This document shows, piece by piece, positions 33,304 through 43,469 of a stretch of DNA of 64,000 nt. The translations under genes were made by a program, and so were the position numbers. The stretch spans positions 124,001 through 188,000 of the forward strand of contig NZ_QPID01000002.1 of assembly GCF_003336225.1 (NCBI RefSeq). Direction: 5' to 3'. Numbering within the stretch: the stretch's first letter is position 1; the number at the start of each line of letters is the position of its first letter. A model generated the notes under the pieces. That model had not been told where the DNA came from, ran no database searches, and saw nothing but the letters and a program-made list of their open reading frames with translations. The DNA is from Corallincola holothuriorum (GTDB lineage Bacteria > Pseudomonadota > Gammaproteobacteria > Enterobacterales > Neiellaceae).

Positions 33304-34290
33304 ATGACGAGTTTTAAGCGTTGGATCTGGCCTGTAGTTTTTATTTTTCTCATCGTTAATTACGCCATTGCGGTGTATTGGAGCGTTGAGCCGGGGAGTA
33401 TTGATCTCACCGAGCGGGTGACCATCGATGCCGAGGCTGCTGCAGAAAAGCCTGTGGTTGGCTATACCACAACGACAGCACTGATTGCTGTCAGTGAAAC
33501 CATGCTCGACAAGAGTGGTGGCTATCTGGCCAATGATGTGATGCCTCCCTCTGTGTTGATGGATAATATGCCTGCTTGGGAGTTTGGTGTGCTGGAGCAG
33601 ATCCGAGACTTGGCATTGGTGATGCGTCGTGACTTCAGTCGCTCACAGACTCAGTCTCAGGAAGATCAGGACCTGACCGTGGCTCAGCCGCAGTTTAATA
33701 CTGACCATACCCGTTGGGCCTTCCCCAGCGCCGAGGGTGAGTATCGTAAAGGGATAGAAGCACTTTATCGCTACCGCAGCCGTTTGGCCGATCCAGCCGA
33801 CTACAGTGCCCAGTTCTATACCCGGGCAGATAATCTGCAGGCGTGGTTACAGGAGGTGCAGAAACGTCTAGGTAGCATGTCACAACAGCTTTCAGCATCT
33901 GTTGGACGGGAACGGTTAAATATTGATCTTGCTGGCCAACCTGATGCCAAGAGTGCGACAGCGATCCCTGACTACCAACAGATCAAGACCAGTTGGTGGA
34001 AAATTGATGATGTGTTCTATGAGTCTCGTGGAGCTTGTTGGGCATTGCTGCAGTTTTTACATGCCGCAGAAGTTGATTTTGCCGACGTTTTGGCGAAAAA
34101 GAACGCAACCGTGAGCTTAAAACAGATAATTCGTGAACTAGAGGGTACCCAAGAGACCGTCTGGAGCCCTATTATCCTCAATGGCGGCGGATTTGGCGTG
34201 GTAGCTAACCATTCTTTAGTGATGGCGAACTATATTTCCCGAGCAAATGCCGCCGTGATTGACTTAAACAGACTGCTTTCGCAGGGGTAG
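33304..34290 (+). CDS. DUF2333 family membrane protein
   Basis: This 328-residue protein has one N-terminal membrane helix (IWPVVFIFLIVNYAIAVYW) and a large soluble domain, presumably periplasmic. It shows SETMLDKSGGYLANDV, FGVLEQIRDLALVMRRDFSRSQ, and WWKIDDVFYESRGACWALLQFL, the DUF2333 pattern. The role is unknown. ATG 33304 has GGGGAG upstream and is preferred to 33286. It lies between the copper chaperone and the outer-membrane barrel genes with short gaps, consistent with an operon. Confidence 0.9.
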   Translation: MTSFKRWIWPVVFIFLIVNYAIAVYWSVEPGSIDLTERVTIDAEAAAEKPVVGYTTTTALIAVSETMLDKSGGYLANDVMPPSVLMDNMPAWEFGVLEQIRDLALVMRRDFSRSQTQSQEDQDLTVAQPQFNTDHTRWAFPSAEGEYRKGIEALYRYRSRLADPADYSAQFYTRADNLQAWLQEVQKRLGSMSQQLSASVGRERLNIDLAGQPDAKSATAIPDYQQIKTSWWKIDDVFYESRGACWALLQFLHAAEVDFADVLAKKNATVSLKQIIRELEGTQETVWSPIILNGGGFGVVANHSLVMANYISRANAAVIDLNRLLSQG

Positions 34291-34299
34291 GCACAACCA

Positions 34300-35079
34300 A
34301 TGCACAGATATAATAAAATTTTCGCAACACTTTTGACTGGCGGGGCACTGATTGCTGCGCCGGCAGCGATGGCAGACACCATTGCCGGGCTCTATGTCGG
34401 TGCGCAGTATTGGCATATGAGTGCGGATGGCTCCGTTGGTTCAGATACAACGATGGAAGATTTCAATCTCTCCGATGACGACAAGGGCGCAGTTTGGCTG
34501 GCGCTGGAGCACCCGGTACCTTTGTTGCCAAATCTGAAACTTCGGTACAATCAGCTAGACACTGATGGTGAAGCCGATGTGACTGATTTTGAGTTTGGCG
34601 GTGAAACCTACAATGGTTTAGCGACCACCGATCTGGATCTGGATCATCTCGATATCATCATGTACTACGAGATCCTCGACAACGATACTGTATGGCTGGA
34701 TCTGGGGTTAAACCTCAAATACGGTGATTACAAGGTTGCAGTGACTGGCGAGATTGATGATGGTGCTGGCGGGACGGTATCCACCTCAACCAGTGAAAAA
34801 TACAACGGCGTGATCCCGATGTTGTATGGAGCTGGCGGTGTCGGATTCCCCTTTACTGGACTGGGGCTGTTTGGTGAAGCCAACTGGATCGGCTACGACT
34901 CTAACTACCTGTATGACGTGCAAGGCGGAGTGAGCTGGAAGTTTCTCGATAATCCGGCGATAGATGCTGAAATCCAACTGGGTTACCGCAAACTGCACTT
35001 TAACGTCGACGACCTTAGCGACATTTATGCTGATGTCGATTTTGATGGCGGCTTTATTGGTGTGCAAGCGCACTTCTAA
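34300..35079 (+). CDS. TIGR04219 family outer-membrane beta-barrel protein
   Basis: This 259-residue protein has a signal peptide (LLTGGALIAAPAAMA) and then alternating polar/hydrophobic strands that end in a C-terminal Phe (GVQAHF), as in outer-membrane barrels. GLYVGAQYWHMSADGSVGS, NLKLRYNQLDTDG and VWLDLGLNLKYGDYK fit TIGR04219. Probably an eight- to ten-strand barrel of unknown role. It starts nine bases after the DUF2333 stop codon. Confidence 0.9.
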   Translation: MHRYNKIFATLLTGGALIAAPAAMADTIAGLYVGAQYWHMSADGSVGSDTTMEDFNLSDDDKGAVWLALEHPVPLLPNLKLRYNQLDTDGEADVTDFEFGGETYNGLATTDLDLDHLDIIMYYEILDNDTVWLDLGLNLKYGDYKVAVTGEIDDGAGGTVSTSTSEKYNGVIPMLYGAGGVGFPFTGLGLFGEANWIGYDSNYLYDVQGGVSWKFLDNPAIDAEIQLGYRKLHFNVDDLSDIYADVDFDGGFIGVQAHF

Positions 35080-35096
35080 AGTGAGTTGATATTGCG

Positions 35097-35125
35097 AACG
35101 GCACCTTTGTTGGTGCCGTTTTTGT
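35097..35125 (+). terminator. Terminator after the outer-membrane barrel gene
   Basis: Perfect arms AACGGCACC and GGTGCCGTT enclose TTTGTT and are followed by a T-rich tract. Confidence 0.9.
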
Positions 35126-35190
35126 TTGTTGCCCTTCCTTCCTACAGATAAGCCGCCTGAGCTGCTTAGAACCCCAATGTGTTAAAAATC

Positions 35191-35240
35191 GATTTGTTAT
35201 TACATTTGGTTATAAAAAATCTGTTTTTATTATTTCGAGT
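35191..35240 (+). promoter_or_regulatory. Possible CysB-binding and promoter region of cysJIH
   Basis: The AT-rich stretch contains TTATTACATTTGGTTATAAA, close in look to known CysB sites of cys promoters in enterics. It is about 60-100 bases before the cysJ start. It suggests control by CysB and sulfur limitation; this is a visual match only. Confidence 0.4.
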
Positions 35241-35296
35241 TATCGTTGTGACTGCTTAAGCTATGCCCAATTGTTATTTTGGGAAAAATACCAGCG

Positions 35297-37111
35297 ATGG
35301 CTTCTAAGGATAATTTGCTTTCTGCACTGCTCAGTACTGAGCAACAGCAACGCCTGCAACAAGCGGTAGGCGACTTCAATCCGGCACAACTGACCTGGGT
35401 CAGTGGCTACTTGGCTGGCTTAGCTAATGCGGGCGGCGTGCAAGCAACCGCAGGCACTGCGGTCACTGTTGATGCGCCTGCTGCCGGCGGCGCTCTCACC
35501 ATTCTTTATGGCACCCAAAGTGGTAACGGCAAAGCGGTGGCGAGTCAGCTGCAGGCGCAAGCCGAAGCCAAGGGGTTACCCACAAAATTGGTCTCCATGG
35601 CTGACTTCCCAGTGAAACAGCTGAAGAAAGAGACCCACCTGGCCATCGTGGTGAGTACCCATGGCGAAGGCGATCCACCGGATGAAGCGGAAGAGCTGCA
35701 CGCGTTGTTAGGCTCTAAACGTGCTCCGAAACTGGATGGCTTGAAGTTTTCTGTTTTGGCGCTGGGCGACTCCAGCTACGAGTTCTATTGCCAGACAGGT
35801 AAAGATTTTGACGAGCGCATCGCCAAGCAAGGCGGCTCTCGCTTACTTGACCGCGTAGACTGCGATGTTGATTTTGAGGCTGCAGCTGAGACTTGGCGTA
35901 ATCAGCTGGTTGACGTGCTGGCGAAAGAGTTGAGTGCAGTGCATGCACCGGTTCAGGCGGGCGTGTCGGCGAATACCGCAGTGTCTGCCACCGCAAGTCA
36001 ATATGACAAAAAGCATCCATTTACGGCCAACTTGTTGGCGAACCAGAAGATCACAGGCCGTGATTCTATTAAAGATATCCGTCATGTCGAGATCGATCTT
36101 GAAGGCTCCGGCTTGGCCTATCGTCCTGGTGATTCGCTGGGGATCTGGTTTGAGAATGACGTTGCGTTAGTCGATGAGCTACTTACTTTGCTTGGCCTTG
36201 ATGGTTCGACCGAAGTGAAGTTGGATGACGAAACTTTCAGTTTGAAAGATGCGTTGATCAGTAAGTATGAACTTACGCAGTTGGTGCCTAGTTTTGTGAA
36301 AAGCTACGCCGAATCGGCTGACAACGCGACACTGAAAGCGTTGGCTGATGATGCCACTGCGTTGCGCGAATTTATCGGTGACCGACAGGTGATTGATGTC
36401 GTGCGTGAGCATCCGGCTAAGCTGACAGCTGAACAGTTGCAAAGCAGTCTCCGTCGCATTACACCGCGTTTGTATTCTATTGCATCCAGCCAGTCAGAGG
36501 TGGAAGAGGAAGTGCATCTGACGGTTGGTGTGGTGCGCTACGACGCATTTGGCTCTGAGCATTTGGGCGGCGCCTCTGGGTTCTTAGCAGAACGCCTGGA
36601 AGAGGGTGACGACGTAAAAGTGTTTATTGAAAACAATGACCACTTCCGTTTACCTGAAAACGGTGATACGCCAGTGGTTATGGTTGGCCCAGGAACCGGC
36701 ATCGCGCCGTTCCGTGCGTTTCTTCAGGAACGGGAAGCAACTGATGCCGACGGCGATAACTGGTTGCTGTTCGGTAACCCGACCTTTACTCAAGATTTCC
36801 TCTATCAAACCGAGATCCAGCGCTACGTAAAAAGTGGTGTGTTGTCGAAAGTGGATCTGGCCTGGTCTCGGGATCAAGCGCACAAGATCTATGTGCAGGA
36901 TAAGATCCGTGAACAGGGGGCAGAGCTGTATCAGTGGTTGGAAAGCGGCGCACATTTCTATGTGTGTGGCGATGCCAGTCGTATGGCTAAAGATGTGCAT
37001 GAAGCATTAATCAGTGTAGTGGCAGAGCATGGTGGAAAGAGCCAGGAAGATGCTGAAGCCTATGTTACCGAGCTACGTCGCGCGAAGCGTTATCAACGGG
37101 ATGTTTACTAA
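35297..37111 (+). CDS. cysJ: Sulfite reductase (NADPH) flavoprotein alpha subunit CysJ
   Basis: This 604-residue protein passes electrons from NADPH through FAD and FMN to CysI. The N-terminal helix region has [12 protein letters not shown]. The FMN flavodoxin domain starts near residue 65 with [15 protein letters not shown], and has [17 protein letters not shown] and [15 protein letters not shown]. The FAD/NADPH reductase part has [16 protein letters not shown]-like [24 protein letters not shown] and the C-terminal [17 protein letters not shown] end. ATG 35297 matches the E. coli start region; TTG 35279 is less likely. It overlaps cysI by one base (TAATG). Confidence 0.96.
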   Translation: MASKDNLLSALLSTEQQQRLQQAVGDFNPAQLTWVSGYLAGLANAGGVQATAGTAVTVDAPAAGGALTILYGTQSGNGKAVASQLQAQAEAKGLPTKLVSMADFPVKQLKKETHLAIVVSTHGEGDPPDEAEELHALLGSKRAPKLDGLKFSVLALGDSSYEFYCQTGKDFDERIAKQGGSRLLDRVDCDVDFEAAAETWRNQLVDVLAKELSAVHAPVQAGVSANTAVSATASQYDKKHPFTANLLANQKITGRDSIKDIRHVEIDLEGSGLAYRPGDSLGIWFENDVALVDELLTLLGLDGSTEVKLDDETFSLKDALISKYELTQLVPSFVKSYAESADNATLKALADDATALREFIGDRQVIDVVREHPAKLTAEQLQSSLRRITPRLYSIASSQSEVEEEVHLTVGVVRYDAFGSEHLGGASGFLAERLEEGDDVKVFIENNDHFRLPENGDTPVVMVGPGTGIAPFRAFLQEREATDADGDNWLLFGNPTFTQDFLYQTEIQRYVKSGVLSKVDLAWSRDQAHKIYVQDKIREQGAELYQWLESGAHFYVCGDASRMAKDVHEALISVVAEHGGKSQEDAEAYVTELRRAKRYQRDVY

Positions 37112-38823
37112 TGAGCGATCTGAATGAATTGAAAGTGTCTGGCAAATTGGCAGACAACGAGCGAATCAAAGGTGAGAGTAACTTCCTGCGCGGCACCATT
37201 GCTGAAGATCTTAACGATGGTTTGACCGGTGGGTTTACCTCTGACAATTTCCAGCTGATCCGTTTTCACGGAATGTATCAGCAGGATGATCGCGATATCC
37301 GTGCTGAGCGTGCCAAGCAGAAGCTGGAACCGCTGCAAACCATGATGCTGCGCGCCCGGATGCCCGGCGGTGTGATCACGCCGCAGCAGTGGCTGGGGAT
37401 CGATAAGTTCGCCGAAGAAAACACCATGTTCGGCAGTATTCGCCTGACCACGCGGCAGACGTTTCAGTTTCACGGTGTACTCAAACGCAACCTGAAGCTG
37501 ATGCATCAAACGCTGGATGCCATGGGCATCGATTCGATAGCGACGGCGGGTGACGTTAACCGTAACGTACTGTGTACCTCAAATCCGGTTGAGTCTGAGC
37601 TACACGCAGAAGCGTATGCATGGGCGACTAAGATCTCAGAGCATCTGTTACCGCGAACCAAGGCGTACGCAGAGATCTGGTTGAACGGTGAAAAGCATTT
37701 ATCGACCGAAGAACCGATCCTGGGGTCAACCTATCTGCCACGTAAGTTCAAAACAACCGTGGTGATCCCGCCGCACAACGACATCGATGTGCATGCCAAT
37801 GATCTGAACTTTGTTGCTATCGCTGATAATGGCAAGTTGGTCGGTTTTAACGTGTTGGTTGGTGGTGGCTTAGCCATGACCCACGGTGATACGGCGACTT
37901 ATCCACGCAAAGCGGATGATTTCGGCTTTATTCCGGTGGAGCACACGCTGGCGTTTGCTGAAGCTGTGGTCACGACGCAACGTGATTTGGGTAACCGGGT
38001 TAACCGTAAGAATGCAAAAACTAAGTACACCCTTGAGCGTGTTGGTGTTGACGTATTTAAAGCGGAAGTAGAAAAACGTGCTGGTGTGAAATTTGAGCCA
38101 AGCCGCCCGTATGAGTTCACTGAGCGTGGCGATCGCTTTGGCTGGGTTAAAGGGATCGATGGCAAGTGGCATTTGACGCTGTTTATTGAAAACGGCCGAA
38201 TCCTCGACTTCCCTAACAAGCCGTTGAAAACAGGCATGGCAAAGATCGCTGCGATCCATCAGGGCGATTTCCGTATGACGGCGAACCAAAATCTAGTGGT
38301 TGCCGGTGTACCTGAAGCGCAAAAAAATGAGATTGAGCAGCTCGCAGTTAGTCACGGCCTGATGGACAGTTCCGTCTCCGAGCAACGTCAGAGCTCAATG
38401 GCTTGTGTGGCTTTACCGACTTGCCCATTGGCGATGGCGGAAGCCGAGCGCATGTTGCCGGAGTTTGTGACCGATATTGAGGGGATGCTGGCTAAGCACG
38501 GTATTGCCGAAGAATCGATTATTACTCGCGTCACCGGTTGCCCTAATGGTTGTGGTCGCGCCATGTTGGCGGAAGTTGGCTTAGTGGGTAAAGGTCCAAA
38601 TAAGTATAACTTCTACCTGGGTGGTAACCATAACGGTACCCGTATTCCGCGGATGTACCGCGAAAACATCAGCGATACCGAAATTAAAGCAGAACTGGAT
38701 AGTTTAATTGGCCGCTGGTCAAAAGAGCGCGATGGTAGCGAGCGTTTTGGTGACTTCGTTATCCGTGCTGGTGTGGTGCGTCCGGTTATCGACTCAGCGA
38801 GGGATTTCCATGATAACTCCTGA
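37111..38823 (+). CDS. cysI: Sulfite reductase (NADPH) hemoprotein beta subunit CysI
   Basis: This 570-residue subunit reduces sulfite to sulfide with siroheme and a 4Fe-4S cluster. The four cluster cysteines are visible in [16 protein letters not shown] and [29 protein letters not shown]-type residues ([14 protein letters not shown]) and RNVLCTSNP in the N-terminal half bind siroheme and sulfite. The start overlaps the cysJ stop. The end overlaps the cysH start by 14 bases, so the three genes form one tightly coupled operon. Confidence 0.97.
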   Translation: MSDLNELKVSGKLADNERIKGESNFLRGTIAEDLNDGLTGGFTSDNFQLIRFHGMYQQDDRDIRAERAKQKLEPLQTMMLRARMPGGVITPQQWLGIDKFAEENTMFGSIRLTTRQTFQFHGVLKRNLKLMHQTLDAMGIDSIATAGDVNRNVLCTSNPVESELHAEAYAWATKISEHLLPRTKAYAEIWLNGEKHLSTEEPILGSTYLPRKFKTTVVIPPHNDIDVHANDLNFVAIADNGKLVGFNVLVGGGLAMTHGDTATYPRKADDFGFIPVEHTLAFAEAVVTTQRDLGNRVNRKNAKTKYTLERVGVDVFKAEVEKRAGVKFEPSRPYEFTERGDRFGWVKGIDGKWHLTLFIENGRILDFPNKPLKTGMAKIAAIHQGDFRMTANQNLVVAGVPEAQKNEIEQLAVSHGLMDSSVSEQRQSSMACVALPTCPLAMAEAERMLPEFVTDIEGMLAKHGIAEESIITRVTGCPNGCGRAMLAEVGLVGKGPNKYNFYLGGNHNGTRIPRMYRENISDTEIKAELDSLIGRWSKERDGSERFGDFVIRAGVVRPVIDSARDFHDNS

Positions 38824-39559
38824 TAGCTTGTTAACGCTGCCGACCGCGCAGCGGCGCATTGCATTGACCGAGGTGAATCAGAGTCTGGAGCAGAAAACTG
38901 CTGAACAGCGAGTTGCCTGGGCGCTGGAAAACCTGCCTGGGGAGATTGTGCTCTCCTCCAGCTTTGGTATTCAAGCCGCGGTGATGCTGCACATGGTGAC
39001 ACGTCAGCGGCCTGATATTCCCGTGATCTTGGTGGATACCGGTTATCTGTTCAAAGAGACTTATCAGTTTATTGATGGCCTCACAGAGCAGCTAGACCTC
39101 AATCTGCAAGTATACCGCTGCGCTGAAAGTGCGGCCTGGCAGGAGGCGCGTCATGGCCGTTTATGGGAACAAGGAATTGAGGGCATTGACCGTTACAACA
39201 AGATGAACAAAGTTGAGCCGATGCAGCGTGCTATGCGTGATTTAGGTGTTGGCACCTGGTTCTCTGGTTTACGGCGCAGTCAGTCATCTACTCGTGCAGA
39301 ACTGCCTGTGGTTGATTTGATCGATACACGCTTTAAGGTGTTACCGATCATCGACTGGAGCAATAAAGACGTTCACTATTACTTAAAAGAGAATGGCTTG
39401 GATTATCATCCATTGTGGGATCAGGGCTATGTCTCAGTGGGAGATCACCACAGTAGCCGGCCACTTGAAGCGGGCATGACGGAAGAGGAAACTCGCTTCT
39501 TTGGTCTGAAACGAGAGTGTGGTCTGCACGATACCAATGTGATGGGTGACGGTATTTAA
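38810..39559 (+). CDS. cysH: Phosphoadenylyl-sulfate (PAPS) reductase CysH
   Basis: This 249-residue thioredoxin-dependent enzyme reduces PAPS to sulfite. It has [16 protein letters not shown] (PP-loop), [34 protein letters not shown] and the C-terminal KRECGLHD with the catalytic Cys. The extra Cys-Cys...CxxC set of the APS-reductase class is missing, so it should use PAPS and lack an Fe-S cluster. ATG 38810 lies inside the end of cysI. Confidence 0.96.
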   Translation: MITPDSLLTLPTAQRRIALTEVNQSLEQKTAEQRVAWALENLPGEIVLSSSFGIQAAVMLHMVTRQRPDIPVILVDTGYLFKETYQFIDGLTEQLDLNLQVYRCAESAAWQEARHGRLWEQGIEGIDRYNKMNKVEPMQRAMRDLGVGTWFSGLRRSQSSTRAELPVVDLIDTRFKVLPIIDWSNKDVHYYLKENGLDYHPLWDQGYVSVGDHHSSRPLEAGMTEEETRFFGLKRECGLHDTNVMGDGI

Positions 39560-39582
39560 TTTGTTCTTATGCTGAACGAATA

Positions 39583-39602
39583 AAAGGGCCGATAGGCCCT
39601 TT
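39583..39602 (+). terminator. Hairpin between cysH and cobA
   Basis: Perfect arms AAAGGGCC and GGCCCTTT with loop GATA. The following T-run is weak, so it may act as an attenuator rather than a full stop, letting some transcripts reach cobA. Confidence 0.6.
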
Positions 39603-39624
39603 GCTATTTCTGGAGTATGAAGTA

Positions 39625-40437
39625 ATGACTGAACGTATGGCCCCACTGCGTCAATTAGCGCCCAACCTTGCTGAAAAAATGGCGCAGGCGTGGCCGCCTG
39701 TGCCGGTATCGCTGATTGGTGCCGGGCCCGGCGATCCAGGATTGTTAACCATCAAAGCACTCATTCGCCTGCAACAAGCTGATGTTGTGATGTATGACTA
39801 CCTGGTATCAGAAGAGATCATGTCACTGGTGCCTGCCCATGTTGAGAAGGTGTGTGTCGGCAAGCGCGCTGGAAATCACAGCGTGCCGCAGGGCGAGATT
39901 AACCTGCTAATGGCTGAGCGGGCTGTAAATGGCGACAAGGTGGTACGACTGAAAGGTGGCGATCCGTTTATCTATGGTCGGGGTGGCGAGGAGCTGGAGC
40001 TGTTAGTCGAAAAAGGGGTGCCGTTTGAAGTGGTGCCTGGGATCACAGCCGCTTCCGGTTGTGCAGCCTATGCTGGTATCCCGTTAACCCACAGAGACTA
40101 TGCGCAGACTGCGATGTTTATTACGGGTCATCGGCAGCAGGGCGGTGCGGAGTTGGATTGGCAGATCCTGGCCAAGTCGTCTCACACTCTGGTCATCTAT
40201 ATGGGGGTACTGCGCTCGCAGGATATCCAACAGGCGTTGATCGCTCATGGCCGTGATGAGACGACCCCATTTGTGATTGTTGAGCGAGGAACAACCCCAC
40301 GTCAGCGGGTGGTGAAAGGTCAGCTAAACCAGTTGGCTGAGATTGTCGCAGATGCAGAAGTGGGCTCGCCGGCATTGATTATTATTGGCGAAGTAGTGGC
40401 ATTGGCTGATAAGTTGGCTTGGTTTTCTGAGAAGTAA
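39625..40437 (+). CDS. cobA: Uroporphyrinogen-III C-methyltransferase (SUMT)
   Basis: This 270-residue SAM-dependent enzyme makes precorrin-2, the siroheme precursor. It has [36 protein letters not shown] and [23 protein letters not shown], the hallmark motifs. It lacks the N-terminal CysG dehydrogenase/ferrochelatase part, so another protein must finish siroheme. GGAG lies before ATG 39625. Its place after cysJIH suggests siroheme supply for CysI. Confidence 0.95.
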   Translation: MTERMAPLRQLAPNLAEKMAQAWPPVPVSLIGAGPGDPGLLTIKALIRLQQADVVMYDYLVSEEIMSLVPAHVEKVCVGKRAGNHSVPQGEINLLMAERAVNGDKVVRLKGGDPFIYGRGGEELELLVEKGVPFEVVPGITAASGCAAYAGIPLTHRDYAQTAMFITGHRQQGGAELDWQILAKSSHTLVIYMGVLRSQDIQQALIAHGRDETTPFVIVERGTTPRQRVVKGQLNQLAEIVADAEVGSPALIIIGEVVALADKLAWFSEK

Positions 40438-40474
40438 CTTTCTGAATTACTTAATTTCGAACGCTTCAGAAAGT
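40437..40474. terminator. Inverted repeat between convergent cobA and TIGR03899 genes
   Basis: Perfect 10-base arms ACTTTCTGAA and TTCAGAAAGT are separated by 18 bases. The repeat overlaps the last codons of the minus-strand gene. The T-runs are weak, so activity as a terminator is a guess. Confidence 0.5.
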
Positions 40475-41259
40475 AATTTATGCAGCGCATCAAGATAGCT
40501 TTGTCGTCCGTTCTCCGGCAGCAGCTGGCTTAGTTCGTCGCCAACCGGAGAAAAGCGAAGATAGACCAGCTTCAGTCCACTGCGCTTAGGCGTGATAATA
40601 AAACGCTGGCCGTTAATATTGAGCGCCAGTGGCTCAGCGCTTAACTCTCCAGATTCCAGCTCGGTTGGATAAAGCAGGCCGATATCGGCTAACGCCAGCT
40701 GCGCTGAGTAGCTGATACCATGGGCACCTAAAGAGACGGTTTTCGCCACTTCCCCTTTGATCACTTGCCACCAATGTTGGTGGTCGATCCATCCCAGCAA
40801 TATCCTTCGCCCGCCGCTTCCCCAGCTGGCACGCAGTGCACACAAGCGTTGAAAGTAGTGGGCTTCTTTTATCGTCATACTGCGCAATGTGTCTAAGGCT
40901 TTCAGCGAAAAACTGCCGGGGCTACGCCCCTCTTCAGCCAAAATTTTTCCCCATAACTGCTGCATTTGCGGGTTGAGTGTCGCTTCGGCGAGTTCGACAA
41001 AATGTTGCAGCCAATCTGGATCCAGGACAGTGCCAGCGTCCGAGTCGGAACTGTGTTGCAGCGCAATCGCCACGACCTGTTCAATATTTTTTTGCTTTTG
41101 TTGTTGTAGCAGTTGCTCTCGGTAGCGGGTGCGCTCGCCAAGAGTTCGCTGTTCAAGTGTGTCGCCAGTCATGACGCCCAATTTGGCTAACGACTTTTGT
41201 GTCAGTGCGCGAACACTGGGCGGCTCGGTGGTGCGCTGATGACCTGACTTATCGCTCAT
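40447..41259 (-). CDS. TIGR03899 family protein
   Basis: This 270-residue cytoplasmic protein has VRALTQKSLAKLGV, a coiled charged segment (RYREQLLQQQKQKNIEQVV), then LNPQMQQLWGKILAEEGRSPGSFSLKALDTLRSMT. This is the TIGR03899 pattern found in Shewanella and Vibrio. Its start overlaps the end of the diguanylate cyclase gene by 11 bases, so it belongs to that operon. Function unknown. Confidence 0.85.
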   Translation of the reverse strand: MSDKSGHQRTTEPPSVRALTQKSLAKLGVMTGDTLEQRTLGERTRYREQLLQQQKQKNIEQVVAIALQHSSDSDAGTVLDPDWLQHFVELAEATLNPQMQQLWGKILAEEGRSPGSFSLKALDTLRSMTIKEAHYFQRLCALRASWGSGGRRILLGWIDHQHWWQVIKGEVAKTVSLGAHGISYSAQLALADIGLLYPTELESGELSAEPLALNINGQRFIITPKRSGLKLVYLRFSPVGDELSQLLPENGRQSYLDALHKLLSEAFEIK

Positions 41260-43462
41260 TCTTCGGATCGATTTCGCTGTCTGATGCGGCGTTGGAGGTT
41301 TTACCTAACCGTTGCATTTTGTAATGGGTCTGTTTCTGGTCATACATCCGCTCATCGGCCAGTTTAAACAGACGATTGGGTGGGTACTCTTCTGTTGAGG
41401 CGAAACCTGTACTGAATGAGATGAGGTACTCGATCTTATCGCCATCCAGTGTGAGTGTGACAGAGTGTCGTCCTTGCTCTTGCACCAAGCGATCCGTAAG
41501 CAACTGGCACCCTTCTAGGGTGCCTTTCTGTACCAACAGTGCGAACTCATCGCCACCAAGTCGATAGACACTGTCGCTTTTACGGCAAATCTTAGACAGC
41601 AAGGCGGCTAAGGCTTTGAGTAAGGAATCACCTGCCTGGTGACCATACTTATCATTGGCAAGTTTGAGCCCGTTGGCATCAACCACAAACAGGCCGAAGT
41701 GGCGGTCTGAGTACCGCTCAAAAATACTGGCGTAGTTATCAAATGCCTCTTCAAAGGCTTTCCTGTTGGGTAGCCCTGTCAGCTCATCTGTTCTGGCGAT
41801 GACGCCCAGCTCTTCGGTCAATAGGCGCGTTTCGACAATGGCACTGATCTGTTTAACAAACAGACGGAAGTTGTTTTGTTGCTCGTTCTCCAGCGTGTCG
41901 CTTTGTACTACCAGAGCCCCTAAAAACTGATTGCTCACCGAACCGAGATGGAACAGGTAACAATGAGCGTCATGTAAGTTGATGGTTTTTGGCAACTGGG
42001 CGAGTCTATTATCACTATATGTCTCCAGCTCATCGCGAAGCTGCGTCTGCACCGTCAGTGTCATCCCCTCGCTGCTGAAATGGGCTGGTTGATAGCGACT
42101 GGGGGCAAAGTAGAGCGCCAGTTTGACGTTGGGGAACAGGTCTGACATCAACTGCAAGCTCAATTCAATCACCGCGACATTGTTTTCACACTGTTGCAGC
42201 TCAATCGACAGCTTAAGCAGGCTCTGCATAAACTGCCGGCTAAGTTCTTCACGACTCAGCGAGTTACGCAGCTCGGCAGTCTTTTCGTCTACCCGTTGTT
42301 CCAATTGCTCATTGAGTGCTGTCAGTTTGCTTAGATAATCATCTTTCAACTCACTGAGATGCTGCAGTTCTCTGTTCTTATCCTTCAGGCTTGTCAGTTG
42401 GCGGGTAATCGTATCCCCCATCCCTGCAATTAGCTGTCTTACCTGTTCAAATTCCAAAAATTTGAACCTTAGTGTAGGGGCAATGTAGTTACCTGCTTTG
42501 TATTGTTCCAGCACCGATGAAAGGATTTTGAAAGGTTGTCCGATTAAACGGGCGAGAAGGAAAGCGATCACCATGGCGAGAATAATGGCGATGATGATGC
42601 TACTGCTCAGTGTTTGTTGTGCTTGCGCCATCTCTGCCATACGGGCGGACTTACGTACGTGCAGGAATATGGCGTATTCCAGAGTGTTCTCCGTTACGTT
42701 GGCACCTATTTTCAGGCTTTTAATCGCCATTTGGTGATCCAGCTCCTGCCGGAGCTTTTTCGCTTTGGGATGAGCGGCAATGGGAACCTGTCCCTGCACT
42801 ATTTCGACCGCTTCCCCCTCCTGCAAGTGGGCACTGATGACTTTGTAAATAGCATCAAATGGCAGAACAGCCAGAATATAACCTTCTGCCTCCCTGCTGA
42901 CACCCTCCTGCAGCACATGCAGGTAGAGTGGCATCAGCACGGCAACGCCGTAATCGCTTAGCTTTTGCTCACCTTCTGCACCGCTGGTCATTCTCTGATC
43001 TTTGAATTGGAACAGCAGTTGCCGTCCATCTTTGACATCATCTTCGTCGATGGCGGCTTGCATCCGCGTCAGCAGTTCACTCTCTTCCAGACCGATAATT
43101 GATCCCTGATACTCTTCAACTATCTGCAGGTCAGTATCAAGCAAGTAGATAGAGCTGACCAAGGTGGTTTGTTCGACAAAATCTTTCATCGACGTGAATG
43201 CGTGACTGCTGAAGAGAAAGCTATCTAATGCTTGGATCAGGTAGCGCTCGCGGGAAAATAGCTTGAAGTTAGTGGAAAAGATGGAAAATTTGAAATCCAG
43301 ATCCTGGATGGTGTTGTCTAGAGCACGATTAAGGCTACGCTGCATCGAGGCATCGTTCGCTTTGTACTGCTCATCGAGTAGCAACAAGGAGATAGTGATT
43401 GATGGCACTATGGCCACCAATACAATCACCAACGCCAGTAAACTACGAACTTTAAACGCCAC
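41249..43462 (-). CDS. Membrane-bound diguanylate cyclase (sensor, HAMP, GAF-like, GGDEF)
   Basis: This 737-residue protein has a first membrane helix (about 8-29), a periplasmic sensor of about 250 residues, a second helix (about 285-308), a HAMP-like region, a coiled coil (LEQRVDEKTAELRNS), a GAF-like part, and a C-terminal GGDEF domain. The active site is an intact RLGGDEFALL, and the inhibitory I-site RKSD lies five residues before GGDEF. It should make c-di-GMP. The start is GTG 43462. The MalE-like gene stops seven bases upstream on the same strand, and the TIGR03899 gene overlaps its end. Confidence 0.93.
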   Translation of the reverse strand: MAFKVRSLLALVIVLVAIVPSITISLLLLDEQYKANDASMQRSLNRALDNTIQDLDFKFSIFSTNFKLFSRERYLIQALDSFLFSSHAFTSMKDFVEQTTLVSSIYLLDTDLQIVEEYQGSIIGLEESELLTRMQAAIDEDDVKDGRQLLFQFKDQRMTSGAEGEQKLSDYGVAVLMPLYLHVLQEGVSREAEGYILAVLPFDAIYKVISAHLQEGEAVEIVQGQVPIAAHPKAKKLRQELDHQMAIKSLKIGANVTENTLEYAIFLHVRKSARMAEMAQAQQTLSSSIIIAIILAMVIAFLLARLIGQPFKILSSVLEQYKAGNYIAPTLRFKFLEFEQVRQLIAGMGDTITRQLTSLKDKNRELQHLSELKDDYLSKLTALNEQLEQRVDEKTAELRNSLSREELSRQFMQSLLKLSIELQQCENNVAVIELSLQLMSDLFPNVKLALYFAPSRYQPAHFSSEGMTLTVQTQLRDELETYSDNRLAQLPKTINLHDAHCYLFHLGSVSNQFLGALVVQSDTLENEQQNNFRLFVKQISAIVETRLLTEELGVIARTDELTGLPNRKAFEEAFDNYASIFERYSDRHFGLFVVDANGLKLANDKYGHQAGDSLLKALAALLSKICRKSDSVYRLGGDEFALLVQKGTLEGCQLLTDRLVQEQGRHSVTLTLDGDKIEYLISFSTGFASTEEYPPNRLFKLADERMYDQKQTHYKMQRLGKTSNAASDSEIDPKNER

Positions 43463-43469
43463 GGTTTAC

